Positions 16,594 to 26,613 of a stretch of DNA of 64,000 bases are shown one piece after another (the first letter of the stretch is position 1; each line of letters begins with the position of its first letter). A model generated the notes under the pieces. That model saw only the letters and a list, made by a program, of their open reading frames with translations. It was not told the DNA's origin and made no database searches. Source of the DNA: CAVXFL01 sp963761015 (lineage in GTDB: Bacteria > Pseudomonadota > Alphaproteobacteria > Acetobacterales > Acetobacteraceae); assembly GCA_963761015.1 (NCBI GenBank), contig CAVXFL010000020.1, positions 496,001-560,000 on the forward strand. The letters are read 5' to 3'. The position numbers and the translations under genes were made by a program.

Positions 16594-17028
16594 ATGGAAG
16601 CGCGCGTCATCGACGAGGGCCAGCAGCGCACCTTCGCGATCGTGTTCCGGACCGGCGACGAGGTGGTGAAGGGGCTCACCGAGTTCGTCCGCGCCCACGA
16701 CATCGCGGCGGCGGATTTCCGCGGCATCGGCGCGCTCAGCGACGCCGTGCTCGGCTACTTCGATTGGGACGCCAAGCAGTACAAGCGCAATCCGGTGCGC
16801 GAGCAAGTCGAGGTGGTCAGCCTGCTCGGCAACGTGGCACTCGGTCCCGACGGCAAGCCGAGCCTGCACCCGCACATCATCCTCGGCCGCTCCGACGGCA
16901 TGGCGATGGGCGGGCATCTGCTGGAGGGGCATGTGCGCCCGATCCTGGAAATCGTGCTGACCGAATTGCCGGCACATTTGCAGCGCCGCAAGGACCCCGA
17001 AACCGGCCTCGCGCTGCTCAGGCCGTAG
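16594..17028 (+). CDS. PPC/DUF296-domain protein
   Basis: The ATG at 16594 (GGGAGAGAAG upstream) gives 144 residues. The sequence is the single-domain 'plant and prokaryote conserved' fold: residues 17-30 include GDEVVKGLTEFVRAH, then FRGIGALSDAVLGYFDW, LLGNVALGPDGKPSLHPHII and GGHLLEGHVRPILEIVL. The HPH motif and the downstream GHLLEGHV carry the histidines that bind metal in solved homologues. The bacterial function is unknown; plant homologues carry AT-hooks, absent here. Confidence 0.87.
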   Translation: MEARVIDEGQQRTFAIVFRTGDEVVKGLTEFVRAHDIAAADFRGIGALSDAVLGYFDWDAKQYKRNPVREQVEVVSLLGNVALGPDGKPSLHPHIILGRSDGMAMGGHLLEGHVRPILEIVLTELPAHLQRRKDPETGLALLRP

Positions 17029-17106
17029 ACGCTACCTTCGCGAAAGCCTGAACGCAAGAAAATCCGGGGGCGGGCTGCTCGGGTTTCGGCGGCCGGCGGC
17101 CGGCCG

Positions 17107-20100
17107 CTAGGCCGCATCGGGCAATGCCGGTGGCGATTGGCGCCGTGCCGCATGAGCCTCGCGCACGAACAGTTCCAGCACGCGCGGTCCGTCCGCCGGT
17201 GGGAAACGCAGCGTCGCGCTGGCGTTCGTCCAGCGCCGGCGCGGACCTTTGCCGTCCAAATTCCGAGGCTCACCCCGAGCGACGGCTCATCCGGGTCCAG
17301 CGCACGGCCATCCAACACATGCCGGCAACGCAAACGCCGAGGCGGCGCGGGTTGCTCGCGGCCAAATCGATCTGCACCGGAAGGGCGGGACGCGACACGA
17401 TCCTTGCCTCCGCCGCGCCTGCGGGCAGCAGGAACCGATATAGGTTTCCCTTGACCGCTGCCGGGCGGATGGCGCGGCCGCCGACCTCCACATGCAGTCC
17501 GCGCATCGCGATCTGGCGCTCGCGCAAGCGGCGCCGGACCGCCACGACGGCGGGGCCGTCCAGGCATAGCGGCGCGCAGCCGTCGTCCCAGGTCAACGCC
17601 GCGAAATCGGGATGCAACATAAGGTTCGCGCCACCATTGGCGAACGCGCGGCGATTGCCGGTATCCAAATAGCTTTCAGCCGGCAGGCTTTCAGCCAGGA
17701 TCACGTCGTGCGATTCCAGTTCGAGATGAAAATAGTGTACGAGGTCGGTGCGTTCCTGCACCACCGTCGCGGCATTGACCAGATGTCGGATCGGGATAAG
17801 CACATTTTCGCAAAACACGCTGTGATCGGGCGAAAGAAGCAGATCGCGTCGAGGCAATCCGTCGCCAAACGCGCCCGCCTGCACGCGCACCGGCCATACC
17901 TTGTCGGGCGCGGCATGACGGCAGCAATCCACCTTGCGATCGCCGATCCACACGATCGGCTTCGACTCGCCGGCCAAGGTGACGACCAGGTCGCCCTCGC
18001 GCAGATCCTCGATCGCGATCTCCCCGTTCGGCGTCAGTATCCGCGTGCCGCGCGCAAAACAGGGAATAGGGGTTGGAGACGTGGTACCCGAAAATGCCAC
18101 GTCCGTCCCAAACGCATTATCGGATACGGCGCTGAAGGTTCCGGTATAACTGCCGGCCAGGTGGATCGATACGGTACCGATCGTGCCCGTCGGATCGATC
18201 ATGCCCGTGAGCGTCAGATTTCCACTGTTGGAATCGTAACTCACCGTCCCTTGCGAAACCACGGCGAAGTCAATCGTGTCGCTGCCAGAAACATCGAATT
18301 CGTAGAGCGAATTGGCGGTCGGGGTCGGCACCACACTCTGACCGAGGCTGCCCAACATGAAGACGTCGTTGCCCGCCCCCCCGGCGAGAAGATTGCCGCC
18401 GGGCGAGAGATCGGCGATGGTGTCGCCGCCATCTCCTCCGATCACCCTGTCCGGTGGCAAGCTGGTGGTGCCGTTGACAACGATCGCGAGGCCGGCCAGC
18501 GCATTGGCGTGGAACTCGACGCCGCTCTGCGTCAGATCCACCTCGGCGATATTGGTGATGTTGCCCCCCATAACGGCAATGCCACCACCGCTCACCGCCA
18601 GATGGTCGCCGCCGCCATGCCCGCCACGGATATTGGCCGCAATGGAGGTGGCCGAAACCTCGATCGTGTTCGTCTGCCCCTGATCGATCACCGTCGCGGA
18701 TGGATTATTGACGATAACGGTATTGCCGGTGCTGTAGCCCTCGAACACGATCGGGTCGGAACTGTCTGCGCCGATGAATGTGTTGCCGGTCCCGCTTGCC
18801 TGGATGTCGAACGGCAGGCCGGCGCGCAGCGTTATGGTCTGGTTGCTGCCGTTGGTCACCAGATCCTGGAAATTCGTGAGCACCGCCGGCGCGCCGAGAT
18901 CGAACGCGCCGGAGCCGGACAGCACGATCTCGTTGTTGCCGCCGGCCCCGTCGATCGTCTGTCCGGCGGTGAGCGCGCCGGCGTCGATGGTCAGCACGTC
19001 GTCGCCGGGCGATCCGATGAAACCGGTCGCGCCGGGCGCGATCGTGGCGTTGTCGACCGTGCCACCCGCGGGCGCCGTATAGGTAATGTCCGTGCCGTTG
19101 GCGCCGTCGGTCGTCGCGCTGAAGCTGCCCACGTTAGGCGCGCCGGGCAACAGGAACGTGACGGTGCTGCCACCGTTGGTGACGGTCAGTGTCCCGGATG
19201 CGAAGCCGGCCGAGACCGACTGCGAGTACGGCATGTCGGTGATGTCGATCGTATCGGGCGTGGTCAGCCCAAAGGTATCGCTCACGTTCGGCAGGAAGTT
19301 GAACGCTTCGATGGTGGTGCCGTCGAGCTGCGCCCCGCTGCCGCTCAGCAGCATCGAGAACAGCAGCGGCGCAACCACGGTATCGCCGCCACCGTCGGGC
19401 TGCATCTTGACCAGGCCGCCAAAGCCGGACGGGGCAATTCCCGTGTCGATCCGGTCCTGTCCACCGCTGCCTTGAATGATGCTCGGCGTATCGCTTGTGA
19501 GCCAGAGTTGAGTTGGCGCCGCCAGGGTGACGGTACGCACGTCGGCGGCGCCAAGCCCAACCACGCCGCCATTGAGAACCGAGATTTGCCCGGTCGATCT
19601 GAACGAACCCTGCAGATTGTCTGACACCGGGGCGCCGCCCGTCGCCGCGTCGGTGTAGACGACATCCGCGGGAGCCCCGCTCAGCTGCACGCTTTCCCGC
19701 GCGTCGCCGAGGTGGATCACGTAGCCCTGGGCGTTGCTGTAGTTTTCGACCACGCTGGAGATGATCGCGGCGTTCGTCGCGCCGAACACGGTGTCGTGCC
19801 CGGGGCCGAGCGTCACCGGCACGCTGAACCCGTCGCGCAAGGTGATCGTCTGCGGCAGGCCGGTCGTGCCGCCGATTTGCTGGCCCGTGGTGTCACCTTG
19901 AATCGCGGAGATGCCGGTCAACACGGCCGGTGCGCCGAGATCGAAACTGCCGGCGCCGAGCAATTCCAGGGTGCTTTGGATGGCGCCGGAGTACGTGTTG
20001 GCGCCGCCGTTGATCGTATCGGTCGCATTCAGCGTCTGATCCGCGGCGAAAATCACGTTCGGTGCGGTCGCCTCGATGGTGTCGGCGCCGATGGTGAGCG

Positions 20101-23100
20101 TGAACACCTGTGGAAAGAATTTCAGCAGCGTGCCGGATGCGCCGTCGCCCTGTGGCACGAAGCTACCCGCGGCCGGCGCGCCGGGCACGTCGAGCGTGAT
20201 GACGTGCTGCCCGTCGCCGAGTTCGTCCACCGTGAGCGTACCGCTCGCGTACGAGATCTTTTCGGCGCTGCTGTACGCAAAATCGGTGATGTCGATAGCG
20301 TCGAACGTGAATGAAACCGGCGCGAAGTTGAAGCCGTCGATGGTAACGCCGTTGAGATCGGCTGCCGTATCGTAGAACCGCACCGAAGCGGCGGGCGTGT
20401 TGGTGTCGGACGGCTGGATGATATCAAAAACGTCGGCGCCGCCATTCCCCTTTATGGTGTAGCCGCCGTATGGGGTATCGATGGTGATGGTGTCAGCGCC
20501 GGTGCTTCCAAGAACCACCGCGCTGGAGGACCGTGCATGATTGAGGGCGAGCGTGGTCGGCGCCGCCAGTTCGATCGTCTGGGCAGCCACGTTCGTGCCA
20601 AGCGTAACGAGCCCGCCGCCGACGATATCGAGGGTGTTCGCGCTCTCGATGGTCGCGCCGGCATTGGCGGCATCGAGACTGACCATGTTCGCGTAACCCA
20701 CGGTCTCCTGCGGTCCACCGACGACCACCGTATCGGCGCTGCCGAACGCGGTGATCACATCGCTGTTCGCGGCGCCGATGATCGTGGCACCGCTGCCGCC
20801 GAAATTCGCGGCCGGCAGGTGCACGTCGATCGAAGTGCCCGGGCGCAACGTGATCGTCTGGCCGTCATCGGTGAACAGGACCTGGGTGATGTTGGCGAGC
20901 GTGCCCGGCAGGGCGAGGTCGAAGCTGCCGGGGCCGATCAGGTAAAGGTCGTTGATGCCGCCGCCGCCGTCGATCGTGTCGGTGACATTCAGATCGCCGG
21001 CATTGGCATAGATCGCGGTATCGCCCGCGCCGCCGGCCACGGTATCGGAGCCCGTGGTCAGGAAGAAGGTATCCGGCGCGACCGGATAGGGCTGCGCGCC
21101 CTGCAAATTGCTGGGGTTTTGCGGTGGTCCGAAGGCGTTTGCCAAGAACGACCCGGCCGGGAACTGCGTCGCGCTGATCACCGGCTGCGCCGTGCTCGTC
21201 GCCGGATCGGTGTACCAGACCGTGGTGGTGCCCGCAGCGCCGGCAGCGACGAAGAACACCAGCCCGTTCGATGCAACGATATACGGATTCGTCGCGACGC
21301 CGGAGGCGACGATCTGCTCGACCGCGCTGCCGTCCGAACGATAGAGACCCGTGCTGCCGTTCTGCGTGGCGGCGAAATAGAACCAGGTGGTGCCGCCCGA
21401 AACCACGGTCGCGGTGGAAGCTTTCGCCGGCTGCCACGAGAAGCCGCTGGTCCCGCCATAGGGTGCAATCAGCGCGCCGGATGGCAGGAGCTGCTTGGTT
21501 CCGGCCGCCGTGCCGTCACTGACATAGAGCGCGGCTTTCGCCCCGTCGTCAAAATAGACACTGGTTCCGGATGCCGTGAAATCACCAAAACCGCTGGAAC
21601 TCGACGCGGGTTCGCTCGCGAGCAGGGTCGCGGTCGTGCCGTCGGTGGCGACCGCCTCGACGCTGCTTCCGTTGGTCACCGAGACAAAATAAAACCCGTT
21701 ATCTTCGGCGATCGGTTGAATAGAAGTGTCGAACGTGGCGCCCGCGAAGCCAATATCGGCCGGCGTAATCGGCGCGGTTCCGTTCAGCGTGTAGAGGCCG
21801 ATATCGCCGCTGCCGTTCTGCAGCAGTGCCGCCCAGCCGAGGCTGCCGACCGCCGCCGGGTTGGGCGTAAGGGTTCCCGGATTGAAGAGCCCGGCCCCGA
21901 GGTCCTTGACCTCCTTCGTTCCGCCGACGGTGCCGTCCGAACTCCAAAGCTGGGTGTCGCCGCTACCCGGCTGTTGCAGGAAGTATTCCAAGCTGCCGGC
22001 GTTGAGCAGGTCTAGGATTTCGCTGCTCAGCCCCTTGGCCGGGACCAGCTGCTCCAAAAGAACCGGCGTCGTCGCCGTGTTGCCGATAAAGTACAACAGC
22101 GAATCGTCGGTGAAATCGCTGCTGTCCGTACTGTAGGTCGGGCCATAATCGATGGTGGTGAACGTGATAAACGCGCCGCCGGGGCCCGCCGCGAGCACGC
22201 CGCTGTTGGCCAAGGTGGCGTTGCCCGACAGCGGCACGGTGAAGGTGGTGTCGGGCGAGCCATGCGAAATGGTGAGACCGACGGAGGAGAACCCACCACC
22301 AAGTCGGAAACTCAGCGCGCCCGGTGGCGCCTGGACGCCGCTCTGAGTCCCGGGCAGGGTCCCGTCGGTCGAGCCGAAATTGCCTCCTCCCGCGTTATTT
22401 GTCTGGTCGTAGGTCACCAGCGCGCCGGTCGGCGTCGTCGTCAGCGACGGGCCGGGGACGATATTGGCGAGCGTGGCGCCCTGAACGTTGGGCGTGACGT
22501 TCGACACCAGCGCGGTGGACGTTCCGTCCGATTTCCACAACTCGGCGCCGCCAGCGCCATCATTGGCCGAGAAATACAACTCGCCGTTCACCGACGTGAA
22601 GCTCGCTGGGTTGGAGCCGGTGGCGCCGGGACTGACGTCGTCGAGCAGCGACGTGCCACCCGGCGTGCCGTCCGATTTCCACGGCTCCATGCCGTGCGTG
22701 CCGTCGTCGGCAGCGAAGTAGACATCGCTGCCCATGGCGTAGAGACTGCCCACCGCATCGAAGCTGCCGAGCACCGTGACCGTGCCGGCATTGGCAACCA
22801 GCACCTCGTTGCCGTCCTGGAAGAACACCCGGGTCGAGCCGTCGGCAGCCGGCATAACCTGTTGCGGCGTCGCGGTGAACGTGCCGACCTCGGTCGGCGC
22901 GTTGTTGGAGGCGTCGCTGGTCCATAATCCCGCCTGCGTGCCGCTGTCGGTCACGACGAACAGTTCGTTGTTGGCGTTAGTGATCGAACTGACGGCGACG
23001 CCCGCGCCGAAGTCGAAAACCGTGGTGGCCGCCGTCGCTCCCGCGGCCAAGGCGTCGAGTTCGCCGTGGCCGTTCGCCGCGCTTTCGCCAAGGAACAGCC

Positions 23101-23722
23101 GCTGTCCGGTCGTGGCGTCGGTGGCGAGCGTCAGGCTGTCGATCAGCGGCGCCGAAAACAGCTTGGTGGTGCCGAAGCTGGTGCCGTCGGTGCGGTAAAG
23201 GTTCGACACGCCGCTGGCATTGCCGTCGACAAAATACACGTTGCCGCCAAACGCGGTGAAGTCGGTCACGTATTCTGGGGAGGACTGGGATTGCGCGGGG
23301 ATGGTCAGCAGCAAATTGGTTCCGAGATCGGTGAAATCGCTGACGCCCACCCTCGCGAAATTAGGCCCGCCGAGCCCGCCAACCAACGTGCCGGGATCGA
23401 GGAACGCGAATTGCGAGTTGAGGGCCTGCGGAGTTGCTGGAATCGGGCCGAAAGGGAATGTGGTTGCGAAGCCTAGCGAGCGGGTGGACTCCGAACTGCC
23501 GAGCGTGCCGTCGATTACCGTTTCGCCAGGCTGCGTGACGACGAACGCGAACACGCCGCCGTAACTGAGCGCGCCACTGAGGCCGACCGACGAACTATAG
23601 CTCGTGACTAGATGCGTGCCGGCCGCCGTGCCGTCGCTGACCCAGAGCGCGGTCGGATAGAAGCCGCCGGTAGCGGTCGTGGTGAAGTAAACGACGTTAT
23701 TGGATCCGCTTCCCCCGCTCAT
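17107..23722 (-). CDS. Giant secreted SDGT-repeat / beta-solenoid protein with C-terminal Hint domain (two frameshifts near the end)
   Basis: The start ATG at 23722 (MSGGSGSNNVVYFTTTATGG) has GGGGGAGAG upstream. The first 900 or so residues hold repeated LW(V/K/S)SDGTxxGT units (ALWVSDGTAAGT, WKSDGTPGGT, LWSSDGTVGGT, LYVSDGTAAGT), a beta-propeller-like repeat. The middle has long solenoid-like repeats (DTIDGGGG, GAGSFDLGAPAVLTG) and one RTX-like GGAGNDVF. From about residue 1900 a Hint domain starts at CFARGTRILTPNGEIAIEDL, with LLSPDHSVF further on. Single-base losses near 17325 and 17245 break the last stretch. Read through, it ends RRRWTNASATLRFPPADGPR..LPDAA at TAG 17107-17109, the normal end of such domains. 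Hint domains self-cleave after the N-terminal Cys residue. It starts 26 bases inside the ATPase gene, so it is probably the exporter's cargo. Confidence 0.85.
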
Positions 23723-24443
23723 CGTTCTCTCCCCCTGCGAATTTTTCTGCTCCCGGATCACGCGGGCGCGTGGCGATCGGGATCGCGACGCCATCCTCCA
23801 GGCGCACAGCGCGGTCGGCGATGTGCAGAATGCGATCGTCATGCGTGGCGAGCAGCACGGCACAGCCGATCTGCTCGGTCAGGCGGCTAATGAGACCCGC
23901 CACGGCGAGGCTCGCCTCGCGATCGAGATGCGCCGTCGGTTCGTCGGCGATCAGCAGCGCCGGACGTGATACCAGCGCGCGGGCAAGGGCAACGCGCTGC
24001 TGCTCGCCACCCGACAGTTCGGCCGGGCGGGCGTGTAGTCTTTCTCCCAATCCAACGTCATTGAGCATCGCCATGCTGCGGCTGCGGATGAGGGCGGAAT
24101 TGCCATCGACGCTGGCCAGCCCCACCTCCACATTCTGCAACGCGGTAAGCGATGTCAGCAAGTGATGACGCTGAAAGATGAAGCGTACGGCGCGCCTGAA
24201 CCGTGCCAGCGCTTCCGGGCCGAGTTCTCCGAGATCGGCGCCGAGCGTCACGATTCGCCCCGATTGTGGCCGGCGTAGCCCGCCCGCCAACGTCAGCAGC
24301 GTGGTTTTTCCCGAACCCGAGCGCCCGGTCACCAGCATGATCTCGCCGCGCCGCACGGCGAGGGCGACGTCGCGCAACACGATACGCGCGCCAAATCGAT
24401 ACGTTACGCTGGTTGCATCAACCGCTATGGTGCGCGCAAGCAT
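23697..24443 (-). CDS. ABC exporter ATPase (DevA/MacB/LolD type)
   Basis: The product has 248 residues. Walker A is TGRSGSGKTT, the signature motif LSGGEQQRVALARAL, Walker B ALLIADEPTAHLD, and the switch His is in LLATHDDR. The subfamily is the one paired with FtsX/MacB-type permeases, which energises efflux of lipids, peptides or proteins through an HlyD-like adaptor. The stop lies 26 bases inside the coding start of the Hint protein, indicating co-translation. The permease and adaptor lie upstream on the same strand but are separated from the ATPase by about 1 kb holding a YkoP-like gene and a permease remnant. Confidence 0.9.
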   Translation of the reverse strand: MLARTIAVDATSVTYRFGARIVLRDVALAVRRGEIMLVTGRSGSGKTTLLTLAGGLRRPQSGRIVTLGADLGELGPEALARFRRAVRFIFQRHHLLTSLTALQNVEVGLASVDGNSALIRSRSMAMLNDVGLGERLHARPAELSGGEQQRVALARALVSRPALLIADEPTAHLDREASLAVAGLISRLTEQIGCAVLLATHDDRILHIADRAVRLEDGVAIPIATRPRDPGAEKFAGGENDERGKRIQ

Positions 24444-24509
24444 CGGCCGTGCGCGCCGTGCCAGGACGTTCCGCCTGACCGTGATGGGTTCGGGCTAGCG
24501 CAATATACG

Positions 24510-24607
24510 AGCAGCGGCCCCGATCCGCACCTGAGCCGCCGCCCGTAGCGGCGGACCTATTGGCCCGGAACGATCTTAAGCACCCCGAACGCCATCCGAT
24601 CGATTAA
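24510..24607 (-). pseudogene. Remnant of a second DevC-like permease
   Basis: Read on the minus strand with one frame change, this stretch encodes LIDRMAFGVLKIVPGQ and then LRAAAQVRIGAAARILR, ending in a stop. It aligns base for base (about 70% by eye) with 25880-25978 inside the intact permease region, which encodes SLDQVMFGVLKVAPGQ and AAVQARIGLAARVLRK. It lies directly upstream of the ATPase start. Nothing of the flanking permease is left. Confidence 0.65.
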
Positions 24608-24723
24608 ATTTTCTGTAATGTTCCGAAAGATCCGGTTGCCGGGGTGGCGGCCCGCGCCAAGCCTCGCTAAGGCCGGCACTCGGACGTCCTTCTCCGAGCT
24701 ATGAGCCCGCATCTCATGCACCG

Positions 24724-25686
24724 TTGTCGTCGCAGCCCATGACGCGGAACGCCAGTTGGTCTGGCTGCGGGACGAGCGGCCCGACTACATCGTCCTTGAA
24801 CGCGCCGCGCCAGCCGAAGCAGTTTCGCTACCTTCTGACCCCGATCGTCCGCCGCCTCGATGTGGTGCTGCGTCGCTGGTATGAGATTCGCGAATTCACC
24901 GCGGACCCGACCTGTTTGCTCCGGGTTGAACTGACCCGGGCTCGTTCCTGCGTGACGCTGTCCGATGGCGCGCAAATCCGCGCGGGCGACTTCGTCGCGG
25001 TACTGCACCTCTGGAACGAGCATCTGCCGCCCTATGCCGAAGGTCCCAGCCTCCGTTGGGCCAACGTGATGGGCCGCCGCTTTCAAGTCTCGCTCGGGGC
25101 GGTGGCCGAACGGATGCGGCTGGACCCGGCTTGGCGCGGCGTGCGGGCGCTGCGCGCCAGACCTGCCATGTCGCACCGGCAAAACGCGGTTCAGTTGGGA
25201 CGCGTGGCGGCGCGCTTCGGTTTCGAAGCCATCACCTCCGAGCGCGCCGCGATCGGCCAGTTCCGAAGGCTGAGCTGCGACTGCCTAGCGTGGCTGATGA
25301 CCTGCGCGTTCAATCCGGCGGCGCTCCGGCGGCTGGCGTTCCGGCGCGCCCGGCAGGATTTTTGGATGTCGCGCGAGCGCCTCCTGGCGCAGTACGCACG
25401 CGCCGAGGTTCCCTCATGCGTATCGACCCATGATCAACCGAACAACTCGACCGGGTCGCAGGTGCGCAGGCGACGGGCGGCGACGATGGCCGCGATCAGG
25501 CACATCCCTAGCGCGGCCATCACCCCGATGCCGCCCTGCGACATCTCCAACCGGATCGGCAGCCCGCTCGGTCCTTGGATCACGGCGATCACGCCCGCCG
25601 CGACCGCAACGGCCGGCACAGTCGCCCCGAGCCCGATCGCCAGCCCGACCGTGAAGACGACGCCGTTCAGGAACAAGGTGGAGTAG
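24724..25686 (+). CDS. YkoP-like domain protein (ends uncertain)
   Basis: The convincing part is about 24844-25408: PIVRRLDVVLRRWYEIREFT, then LLRVELTRARSCVTLSDGAQ, IRAGDFVAVLHLWNEHLPPY, and FWMSRERLLAQYA at the end. This is the pattern of Bacillus YkoP and relatives, a domain of unknown function. The listed 5' end uses a TTG. The frame next to it (24717-24824) encodes a plausible extension (AERQLVWLRDERPDYIVLER), so an indel near 24820 is possible. The last 250 bases of the open frame overlap the permease gene antisense and are probably not real protein. It is oriented against the exporter genes around it and may have been inserted into the operon. Confidence 0.5.
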   Translation: MSSQPMTRNASWSGCGTSGPTTSSLNAPRQPKQFRYLLTPIVRRLDVVLRRWYEIREFTADPTCLLRVELTRARSCVTLSDGAQIRAGDFVAVLHLWNEHLPPYAEGPSLRWANVMGRRFQVSLGAVAERMRLDPAWRGVRALRARPAMSHRQNAVQLGRVAARFGFEAITSERAAIGQFRRLSCDCLAWLMTCAFNPAALRRLAFRRARQDFWMSRERLLAQYARAEVPSCVSTHDQPNNSTGSQVRRRRAATMAAIRHIPSAAITPMPPCDISNRIGSPLGPWITAITPAATATAGTVAPSPIASPTVKTTPFRNKVE

Positions 25687-26613
25687 CCGAGCGCACGCAA
25701 CACCGCGTACTCGCCCAGGCTTTCATGCACGACGATGTACAGAACCTGATAGGCGAACGCGATGCCAACGACAAAGCCGATCAACAGCACCAAGTCGAAC
25801 ATGAACCCGATCGGGGTGTGCTTAGCCCAGAAGGTCTGCTCGGCGGCAATCAGTTGCGGCTTGCGCAAAACACGGGCAGCCAACCCGATCCGCGCCTGCA
25901 CAGCAGCCTGAACCCGATCGACCGGCTGTCCCGGAGCAACTTTCAGGACGCCGAACATCACCTGATCGAGTGAAATGCCGGTTATGTCGTGGAACGTGAG
26001 ATCGCCGGAGATCATATCGCCAGTGACCATGAAACCCGCGCCGAGACTGTACCGAGCCCGCCACCTTGACGAACGGGTCCAACCCGTGGCGGTCGTAGGC
26101 GAGCGCAACCGGCACCGATCCCGACCGCGCAAGCCACAAGGCGATCTGCCCGAATTCCGGACGCGACTTTCGGTCGAACAGCACCGCCCCTGGCTCGCGT
26201 AGAACCTCGGTTTCCCGGTTCACCTCGGGGAGCAGCAATACCGGCTCCGCAGGATCGAAGGCGAATAGGTAAATCACCCGGGGCAGACCAGTGATCGGAT
26301 TGCGCCAGCGCGAGACGTCCGCATAAAGCGGTCGCGCCGACATCACGCCGGGCGTGGCCGCAGCCTCATACAGCAGATGAATGGGAAACCGCTGCATGTC
26401 GAGCAGCGTGTTGAATCGCGGGGCTACCAGCACGAGATCGGCGTCGAGGCTGCGCTGCAGCGTCACCGAACTGTCGTACAGCGAGGCGCGCATGCTGGTC
26501 AGCACCAGAATGAGCGTGATCGCCACGGCGACGCCCACCAGACTGCCGGCGAAGCGCTGCGGATGCGCGGCGAGTTGGCGAAGCCCGATCAGCAGGGCGA
26601 GCCGCGCCCTCAC
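25434..26613 (-). CDS. DevC/FtsX-type ABC exporter permease (one frameshift)
   Basis: The start ATG at 26613 overlaps the adaptor's stop by 4 bases. The first part has an N-terminal membrane segment (FAGSLVGVAVAITLILVLTS) and a periplasmic MacB-type domain (LDADLVLVAPRFNTLLDMQR). Near 26060 one extra base breaks the frame after LDPFVKVA. The next frame continues RYSLGAGFMVTGDMISGDLT, then three further membrane segments (FDLVLLIGFVVGIAFAYQVL; GVVFTVGLAIGLGATVPAVA; GIGVMAALGMCLIAAIVAAR) and ends DPVELFG. Four membrane segments, with the long periplasmic loop between the first two, and about 390 residues are standard for DevC. It partners the ATPase and HlyD-like protein. Confidence 0.82.

Noticed and set aside
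17612..19624. Long plus-strand open frame of 670 codons opposite the Hint protein gene
   Set aside because: It is antisense to a gene with clear repeats, domain content and ribosome site. Its product is Arg/Ala/His-rich shadow sequence without motifs.
20537..22015. 492-codon plus-strand open frame in the same region
   Set aside because: Same reason: high-GC antisense shadow of the repeat protein.
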